DNA of 64,000 bases from contig NZ_VDMA02000008.1 in NCBI RefSeq assembly GCF_006334915.2, positions 124,001 through 188,000 of the forward strand, given 5' to 3'. Shown here piece by piece: positions 58,619-64,000 of the stretch (position 1 is the first letter of the stretch; each line of letters starts with the position of its first letter). Below the pieces are notes generated by a model that did not search any database, was not told the origin of the DNA, and saw only the letters and a program-made list of their open reading frames with translations. The DNA is from Microbispora catharanthi. GTDB taxonomy: Bacteria > Actinomycetota > Actinomycetes > Streptosporangiales > Streptosporangiaceae. A program made the translations under genes and the position numbers.

Positions 58619-59938
58619 ATGACCGCCTCCTATCTGACCGGCCGCCTCGCCCCCGTGCCCGACGAGATCGACGCGATCGACCTGCCGATCGAGGGCACGC
58701 TCCCGCCCGAGCTGACCGGCCGCTACTTCCGCAACGGACCCAACCCCCGCCCCGGGGAGGACCCCGGGCACTGGTTCGTCGGTCACGGGATGCTCCACGG
58801 CGTCCGGCTGCGCGACGGACGGGCCGAGTGGTACCGCAACCGCTGGGTCCGCACCACCCGCCTCGCCGGCGCGCCGTACGTGCACGAGCGCGGCGTCGAC
58901 CTCGCGGCCGTCCCCGCCAACACCCACGTGATCCGGCACGCCGACAAGATCCTCGCGCTCGTGGAGAACGGCCTGCCGTACGAGATGACGCCGGAGCTCG
59001 ACACGGTCGGCCCCTGTGACTTCGGCGGGCGGCTGGCCACGGCGATGACCGCGCACCCGAAGGAGGACCCGATCACCGGGGAGCTGCACTTCTTCGGGTA
59101 CGGCTGGGCCAAGCCCTACCTCACCTACCACCGCCTGTCCGCCGCCGGCGAGCTGGTGGAGAGCAGGCCGGTGGACGTGCCCGGGCCCACCATGGCCCAC
59201 GACTTCGCGATCACGAAGCACCACGTGGTGTGGCTCGACCTGCCGGTCGTCTTCGACTTCGGCCTGGTGGGCCGCGGCATGCCCTACCGGTGGGACGACG
59301 CGTACGGCGCGCGGCTGGGCGTGATGAGCCGCGGGACCGGCGACGTGCGGTGGTTCGAGATCGACCCCTGCTACGTCTTCCATGTGGGCAACGCGAGCGA
59401 GGACGAGCACGGGCGCCTCGTCGTCGACGCGGTGCGCTACTCTCCGGGGGCGTTCTGCGGCTTCTGGCCGACCATCGGCGGCGCGGTCAACCCGGCCGCC
59501 CACACCGGGGGCGCGGCCCTGCACCGCTGGACGCTCGACCCCGCCACCGGCGTCGCCAAGGACGAGCCGCTCGACGACCTGGATGTCGAGTTCCCGACGA
59601 TCAACGAGACGCGCACCGGCCTGACCAGCCGTTACATCTACGCGGTCAGCAAGGGCGCGATCGTGAAGTACGACACCGCGAACGGCACGAGCCGGGCGCA
59701 CCAGACGGGCGAACGCTCGCCGGGCGAGGCCGTGTTCGTCCCCGCCTCGGGCGCCAAGGCCGAGGACGAGGGCTGGCTGCTGTCGATCGCGGGCACCGAG
59801 CACGGCGCCGAGCTGCTCGTGCTCGACGCGTCGGACCTGGCCCAGGTGGCGTCCGTACGGCTGCCGCGCCGGGTGCCGGCCGGATTCCACGGCTCGTGGA
59901 TTCCCGACGAGGTCCCCGGCGACATCCTCCGCGCGTGA
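58619..59938 (+). CDS. Carotenoid oxygenase (RPE65/CCD family)
   Basis: A 439-aa non-heme iron dioxygenase that cleaves carotenoids or related stilbenes to aldehydes. The seven-bladed propeller's four iron-binding His are visible at about 146 (TAHPKED), 194 (MAHDFAIT), 255 (YVFHVGN) and 424 (GFHGSWIP). GRYFRNGPNPRPGEDPGHWF is the diagnostic N-terminal block. The ATG start follows the membrane gene by 14 bp. No carotenoid synthesis genes are in the window except idi. The substrate is unknown. Confidence 0.92.
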   Translation: MTASYLTGRLAPVPDEIDAIDLPIEGTLPPELTGRYFRNGPNPRPGEDPGHWFVGHGMLHGVRLRDGRAEWYRNRWVRTTRLAGAPYVHERGVDLAAVPANTHVIRHADKILALVENGLPYEMTPELDTVGPCDFGGRLATAMTAHPKEDPITGELHFFGYGWAKPYLTYHRLSAAGELVESRPVDVPGPTMAHDFAITKHHVVWLDLPVVFDFGLVGRGMPYRWDDAYGARLGVMSRGTGDVRWFEIDPCYVFHVGNASEDEHGRLVVDAVRYSPGAFCGFWPTIGGAVNPAAHTGGAALHRWTLDPATGVAKDEPLDDLDVEFPTINETRTGLTSRYIYAVSKGAIVKYDTANGTSRAHQTGERSPGEAVFVPASGAKAEDEGWLLSIAGTEHGAELLVLDASDLAQVASVRLPRRVPAGFHGSWIPDEVPGDILRA

Positions 59939-60040
59939 GCCGTACGGACGCGCGCTGGGGTCAGACCCGGTGACCCGGACGGCGTCGTGACACCTCGGGC
60001 CTTGATCCCGAGGCCGAGCCGCTCGTGGACGGAGGGAGTG

Positions 60041-60412
60041 CTAGGCGGTGCGACCGAGCTGGTGGATGCGTCGCACCCGGCCGTCGTCGGCGACGTCGCC
60101 GATCAGGATCCAGTCGATCACCACGTGCCCGCGCTTGCGGTGCTCCGTTATGAGGCAGCAGCGTGCGGCGAACTCATGGCCGTTGACGAAGAGGTCGTCG
60201 ATTCGCATCTCGATGGAGGTGACGTTCTTGCGTGCCGGGGCCGCGTGGCCGACCAGTTGGTCGCGGGTGAGCGTTGTGCCGTCGGTTACCCAGACCGCGT
60301 CGGCGGTCATGGTGCGGTCCACGATCCGCTCCGGGTCTTCGTCGGAAAGGGCCATGTCGCGGGTGTAGTCGATCAGAAGACGGCGTGCTGCCTGCTCAGT
60401 TATCTCTGACAT
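60041..60412 (-). CDS. SnoaL/NTF2-like protein
   Basis: A 123-aa NTF2-fold protein with RLLIDYTRDMALSDEDPERI, MTADAVWVTDGTTLTRDQLV and HVVIDWILIGDVADDG. Such proteins include ketosteroid isomerase-like and polyketide cyclase-like enzymes; this one is uncharacterised. The ATG at 60,412 (MSEITEQAAR) lies at the expected leaderless start of the promoter at 60,421-60,448. It is divergent from a TetR gene. Confidence 0.8.
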   Translation of the reverse strand: MSEITEQAARRLLIDYTRDMALSDEDPERIVDRTMTADAVWVTDGTTLTRDQLVGHAAPARKNVTSIEMRIDDLFVNGHEFAARCCLITEHRKRGHVVIDWILIGDVADDGRVRRIHQLGRTA

Positions 60413-60455
60413 GGTTGTCAGCATTAGCGTTACCGTTATGATTGTCAACCGTGTC
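60408..60455. promoter_or_regulatory. Shared TetR operator with face-to-face promoters
   Basis: Imperfect 13-bp inverted arms (60408-60420 and 60443-60455) with two mismatches. The rightward promoter is TTGTCA (60415-60420), 16 bp, TATGAT (60437-60442). The leftward one is TTGACA (60443-60448), 16 bp, TAATGC (60421-60426). Each -35 lies in an operator arm, and both start codons fall at the expected +1. Confidence 0.65.
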
Positions 60456-61038
60456 AGATATAAGGCGGCGGCGTCAGCGGGTGGAGGTCGCCCGCAACCG
60501 TGACGCGCTGGTGTCGGCGGCAATCCGGGTTCTCGCCCAGCACCCGGAGGCGAGCATGGCGGAGATCGCGTCCATGGCCGGTGTGACGCGGCAGACCGCG
60601 TATGTGCACTTCGGGACCCGCGAGGCGCTCCTTGCGGCCGTGCGTGACGAGCTGAGCCGCCGTGCGTTCGCCGTGCTGGACGCCGCTGATCTCGAGGCAG
60701 GTACCGCCACCGAAGCTCTCGGCCGTTTTCTCACCGCAGCCGGAACACTGCTGACCGAGCAGGCGGCAGTCGGTCATGGGGATGCCACCCAGGAGGAAGA
60801 CGAGTCGCATCACCTGCTGGTCGAGGAGAGCTTGGAGAGCCTGATCCGTCGCGGCCGCGACAGCGGCGAGTTCGCGACCGATCTGGAGACCGGCTGGTTG
60901 GTCACGGCGACGATCGCGCTCGGCCACGCCGCCGACCGTCACATCCGCGCCGGCCGCTTGGACGCACGCGCGGCGGCCCGGCATTTCCGGGCCTCGGTGA
61001 TGCGCTTGTGCGGCGCCGACGATCCTGACCCCACGTAA
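60451..61038 (+). CDS. TetR-family transcriptional regulator
   Basis: A 195-aa regulator with the HTH NRDALVSAAIRVLAQHPEAS, then MAEIASMAGVTRQTAYVHFG and TREALLAAV. The ligand domain is helical and unrecognised. The GTG at 60,451 (MSDIRRRRQR) coincides with the predicted transcription start, so translation may be leaderless. A TTG three codons earlier overlaps the -10 region. It probably represses itself and the divergent SnoaL-like gene. Confidence 0.88.
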   Translation: MSDIRRRRQRVEVARNRDALVSAAIRVLAQHPEASMAEIASMAGVTRQTAYVHFGTREALLAAVRDELSRRAFAVLDAADLEAGTATEALGRFLTAAGTLLTEQAAVGHGDATQEEDESHHLLVEESLESLIRRGRDSGEFATDLETGWLVTATIALGHAADRHIRAGRLDARAAARHFRASVMRLCGADDPDPT

Positions 61039-61103
61039 CCGCCTGGGCCACGCGCAGCAGGGCCATGATTTGTCAGACACGACCTAACGCCGGGGGCACC
61101 TAG

Positions 61104-61838
61104 CTAGGGCACGGGGCGATAGTGGGTGGTGACCCGGCCGTCGTCGAGCACGTGCAGGGCGATGGCCGGCGGCAGGTCGTAGTCGACCGGGGGGTGCGCC
61201 GAGGTCTCGGACGGCAGCAGCGCGGTGCTGACCACTCCCGGCGCGACCAGCAGCGGCAGCCCGGCGAACGTCGTCGCCGCCCCCGTGTGGGCGTGCCCGG
61301 CCAGCACCGCGATGGCGTGGGGGTGACGGCCCAGGACCTCCGCCAGCCCCTCCGGCCGCCCGAGCCGGATGCCGTCCACGTACGGGATGCCGAGCGCGAC
61401 GGGCGGGTGGTGCATGCCGACGAAGGCGGGGACGCCGGGCGTGGCGGCGAGCACGGAGTCGAGCCAGGCCAGGGTGTCGTCGTCCAGCGCGCCCTCGGGC
61501 CGGCCGGGGATGCTGGAGTCGCACAGCGCGATCGTCGCGTGGTCGAGGTTGAGCGCCTGGTTGACCGGGTGGTCGCCGTCCTGCTCCAGTAGGACCTTGC
61601 GGAGGTTGCCGCGCGCGTCGTGGTTGCCCGGGCACAGCACGAGCGGCACGTCGTCGCCGGCGATCAGCTCGCGGACGGTCTCGTACTCCTCCATCGCGCC
61701 GTGGTCCGCCAGGTCGCCGGTGAGCACGATCGCGTCGGGCCGCCGCGCCCGTGCGTAGGTGAGCGCGCGGGCGGCGCGCGAGGTGTTCCGCTCGCTTCCG
61801 TCGATGTGGATGTCGCTGACGTGTGCCAGCACGAGCAT
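61104..61838 (-). CDS. Calcineurin-like metallophosphoesterase (CpdA/Icc type)
   Basis: A 244-aa two-metal phosphodiesterase. Motifs are AHVSDIHIDGS, VLTGDLADHGAMEEY, LCPGNHDARGN, FVGMHHPPVALG and AVLAGHAHTGAA. This order fits the cyclic-nucleotide phosphodiesterase CpdA/Icc group (also Rv0805-like), though other phosphoesters are possible. The ATG has GGAGG 6 nt upstream. Confidence 0.9.
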   Translation of the reverse strand: MLVLAHVSDIHIDGSERNTSRAARALTYARARRPDAIVLTGDLADHGAMEEYETVRELIAGDDVPLVLCPGNHDARGNLRKVLLEQDGDHPVNQALNLDHATIALCDSSIPGRPEGALDDDTLAWLDSVLAATPGVPAFVGMHHPPVALGIPYVDGIRLGRPEGLAEVLGRHPHAIAVLAGHAHTGAATTFAGLPLLVAPGVVSTALLPSETSAHPPVDYDLPPAIALHVLDDGRVTTHYRPVP

Positions 61839-62028
61839 GTGATACCTCCGGGCGGATGGTGGGAGCTCCAGCTTCTCACGCGCGCGAGCGGCGGTCAGGA
61901 CGGCGAACACCGCGGTGTGACGCGTATCTCATCGAGACCGGTCACCGCCGAGGCCGCGCCGGCCCGTGAGCTCGCCACCCTCGACCCGGCGCTCGCGACC
62001 GCGACGCACGCCGAGTCGCTGGAGTCGT

Positions 62029-62481
62029 TCACGAACCGCGCGTAGACCGCCCGGACAGCCGTTCGGCGAGGATGCGGGCCCTGGCGAGCTGCACCTTCCG
62101 CGCCTGGCCCGCCGCGAATCCCATCACGAGCCACGGTGCGCTCAGGTCCAGCCGGTCGTCTACCCGCGTGCCGCCGGCCTCGGGGGACAGGTCGAAGCGG
62201 TAGCCCATCCGAACGCCGCCGGGGCTGCGCACCTGTCCCCGTACGGACAGTCCCTCGGTCAGCAGCGTGACGGCGATGGGGTTGTCGTACTTCAGGCCGA
62301 CGAAGCGGAACCGCTCGATGGAGGTGTAACGCACCACCCCCGGCTCGGAGCGGTCGACGTCCCGCACGGCGACCACGAGCGGTGACAGGCCGATGTAACT
62401 CTCCGGCGTCGTGAGGTGCTCGAACACCTTCTCCGGCGCGGCGTCCACGTGGAACGTGTTGGTCAGCACCCGTGCGGGCAC
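62029..62481 (-). CDS. SRPBCC family protein
   Basis: A 150-aa START/Bet v1-like protein with NTFHVDAAPEKVFEHLTTPE, YTSIERFRFVGLKYDNP and GYRFDLSPEAGGTRVDDRL. Such folds bind hydrophobic ligands or act as polyketide cyclases. GTG at 62,481 follows GGAGG closely. It lies 68 bp after the XRE regulator in the same direction, possibly co-transcribed. Its ligand is unknown. Confidence 0.8.
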   Translation of the reverse strand: MPARVLTNTFHVDAAPEKVFEHLTTPESYIGLSPLVVAVRDVDRSEPGVVRYTSIERFRFVGLKYDNPIAVTLLTEGLSVRGQVRSPGGVRMGYRFDLSPEAGGTRVDDRLDLSAPWLVMGFAAGQARKVQLARARILAERLSGRSTRGS

Positions 62482-62549
62482 CCGGCCTCCCCTGATCGTG
62501 CTTAAAGGGGATTGTGGCAGGACCGGATCGCCGCACGGACGCCGGATGA

Positions 62550-63341
62550 TCACGATGAGGTGTCGCGCAGGAAGGCTGCCGTCGCGGGATCGGCCGGATA
62601 GAACGACTCGATGGCCAGCTCGGAGACCGTGATGTCGAGCGGGGTGCCGAAGGTCGCCACGATGCTGAAGAACGACAGCTCCCGCCCGGCCCGCCGCACC
62701 CGGAGCGGCACGAGGATGTCCCCGGGGCCGGGCAGCTCCACCTCGGGTTCCGGCTGGTCACAGGGGTAGTCGCGCAGCTCGGCGTACAGCTCGGTGAGCT
62801 GTGGGTCGGCGGTGAGCGTGATCTGCCGGCGCAGCCGGCCGAGCAGGTGCGCACGCCACTCGCCCAGGTTCAGGATGTGCGGAGCGAGCCCTTCAGGGTG
62901 CAGGCTCGCCCGCAACACGTTGCTCAGCAGGTCGGGGTCCACGCCTTCGGCCAGCAGCGCGATGCCCTCGTTGGCGTCGACGAGGTTCCAGACGCGGTCC
63001 ACCACCACGGCCGGGTAGGGGTCGTGGGCCGACAGCAGCCGCCGGATCGCCTCGCACACCGCCGCCATCCCCGGCGAGTCGAGCGGCGACTCGGTGTAGA
63101 CGGGGGCGTACCCCGCGGCCAGCAGCAGGTGGTTGCGCTCGCGGAGGGGCAGGTCGAGGTGCTCGGAGAGGTGGAGCACCATGTCCCGGCTCGGCGTGGC
63201 CCGGCCGGTCTCCAGGAAGCTGATGTGCCGGGTGGAGATCTCGGCGCGGTTGGACAGTTCGAGCTGGCTCATCCGCCGGTGCTCGCGCCACTGGCGCAGG
63301 AGCTCCCCGAACGGCCGCTGATAGAGCGTTGCGACGGTCAC
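62550..63341 (-). CDS. XRE-family regulator with MmyB-like ligand domain
   Basis: A 263-aa regulator. The N-terminal HTH is FGELLRQWREHRRMSQLELS with SNRAEISTRHISFLETGRAT and PSRDMVLHLSEHLDLPL. A C-terminal MmyB-like PAS-type region follows, including PAVVVDRVWNLVDANEGIAL and ILVPLRVRRAGRELSFFS. Related proteins respond to small molecules and often control a neighbouring gene. GTG at 63,341 was chosen; there is no Shine-Dalgarno. Confidence 0.87.
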   Translation of the reverse strand: MTVATLYQRPFGELLRQWREHRRMSQLELSNRAEISTRHISFLETGRATPSRDMVLHLSEHLDLPLRERNHLLLAAGYAPVYTESPLDSPGMAAVCEAIRRLLSAHDPYPAVVVDRVWNLVDANEGIALLAEGVDPDLLSNVLRASLHPEGLAPHILNLGEWRAHLLGRLRRQITLTADPQLTELYAELRDYPCDQPEPEVELPGPGDILVPLRVRRAGRELSFFSIVATFGTPLDITVSELAIESFYPADPATAAFLRDTSS

Positions 63342-63419
63342 GTTCTGGACGCTATCCGGTCGCCGATCGGCCCGGCGATTACCCCTGAGGTAGGCGCCGG
63401 ACCGCCCGGGCGGCATCGG

Positions 63420-64000
63420 CTACTCCCAGCGGAACAGCCGGGCCGCGGCGAGACCGGCGGCCAGCGCCCAGCCCGCCAGTACGGCGAGGTGGAGCGGCTG
63501 GGGCGCGTGCCCTCCCAGGGCGTCCATCAGCCCCTGCCCGAAGGCGCCTGTGGGCGTGAAGTCGCTGATCCGGCGCAGGATTTCGGGCATGAGCGGCCGG
63601 GGCAGCCACATCCCGGCGAGGAACAGCAGGGGGAACATGAGAGCCGAGCCCACTCCCTGGACGACGCGGGCGTTCGGCGCCACGGCGGCCAGCAACAGGC
63701 CGATGGCGAGCATGGTGAGCGAACCGAGGACGAAGACCACGGCGAACGTCCAGGGCGAGCCGGGCAACGGCACCCCGAGGACCAGGCGACCCAGCACCAG
63801 CGTCAGCGTGGTGGCGACCACGGACACGACCACGTTGATCACCAGTTGGGCCGCCAGCAGCGCGCCCGGCCGCACCGGCGTGGTGGACAGCCGCCGCAGC
63901 ACGCCGCGTTCCCGGTAGATCACCAGGCTGCCCGGCAGCACGCTGAGCCCGAGCGTCACGACCGACAGCAGCACCATCATCGCCGTGAAGGGCGCGTCCA
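63420..64000 (-). CDS. ABC-2 type transporter permease (5' end outside window)
   Basis: The C-terminal 193 residues of an ABC-2 permease. Blocks are GSLVIYRERGVLRRLSTTPV, RPGALLAAQLVINVVVS, SLTMLAIGLLLAAVAPNARV and FPLLFLAGMWLPRPLMPEIL. The frame continues through the right edge (residues before MMVLLSV read DAPFTA), so the start is outside. An ATPase partner is expected upstream, beyond the window. Probably a drug or polymer exporter. Confidence 0.87.
   Translation of the reverse strand, partial: DAPFTAMMVLLSVVTLGLSVLPGSLVIYRERGVLRRLSTTPVRPGALLAAQLVINVVVSVVATTLTLVLGRLVLGVPLPGSPWTFAVVFVLGSLTMLAIGLLLAAVAPNARVVQGVGSALMFPLLFLAGMWLPRPLMPEILRRISDFTPTGAFGQGLMDALGGHAPQPLHLAVLAGWALAAGLAAARLFRWE

Overview
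The window is a high-GC actinobacterial chromosome segment centred on the replication origin. Gene content and order fit the filamentous Actinobacteria best. Examples are gnd between dnaN and recF, the trxA-trxB-anti-sigma-sigM-pseudokinase-murJ-DUF6049-cca block, and ino1/padR/DUF5318/PBP/GT87/rpsF-ssb-rpsR-rplI/dnaB. Codon bias and the frequent GTG and TTG starts agree. A member of the Streptosporangiales is my inference; no marker in the window fixes the genus.

1-11,000 (mostly minus strand): gyrA (3' end cut by the window edge), gyrB, dciA, recF, gnd and dnaN, then oriC at about 8,410-8,933 with many DnaA-box-like sites, then dnaA. 11,022-16,858 (plus strand): rpmH, rnpA, yidD, yidC, khpB/jag, rsmG, parA and parB. 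Three perfect parS sites lie within 3.1 kb (14,475, 16,896, 17,562). parA and parB are separated by 521 bp of repeat-rich DNA, and a perfect 54-bp repeat flanks parB in inverted orientation.

17,586-30,729 (mostly minus strand): a D-Ala-D-Ala ligase, a PLP aminotransferase, then (plus strand) a GNAT protein. The envelope and redox block follows: trxA, trxB, anti-sigma, sigM, MurJ-type pseudokinase, murJ, DUF6049 and a YbaK-like deacylase. trxB and trxA are each preceded by a perfect match to the SigR promoter consensus GGGAAT-N18-GTT. 30,872-37,922: cca-bioA, an MFS transporter, idi, padR-ino1 (with a perfect palindromic operator) and DUF5318.

38,005-47,291: a bifunctional penicillin-binding protein, two GT87-like mannosyltransferase-type membrane proteins, endonuclease IV, two small membrane proteins, and the rpsF-ssb-rpsR-rplI operon. 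47,472-52,978: a three-gene polar amino-acid ABC transporter, a MATE exporter and dnaB, whose upstream region carries DnaA boxes.

52,991-64,000 is an accessory region of small regulated cassettes. It holds a SnoaL-type protein divergent from a TetR with twin operators, and a tandem pair of TULIP P47-like proteins (the family found beside clostridial botulinum-type toxin genes). It continues with a PadR divergent from a membrane protein-carotenoid oxygenase pair, and a second SnoaL/TetR pair sharing one operator and two face-to-face promoters. It ends with a metallophosphoesterase, an SRPBCC protein, an XRE/MmyB-type regulator and an ABC-2 permease cut by the right edge. No tRNA, rRNA, CRISPR array, transposase or prophage gene was seen.
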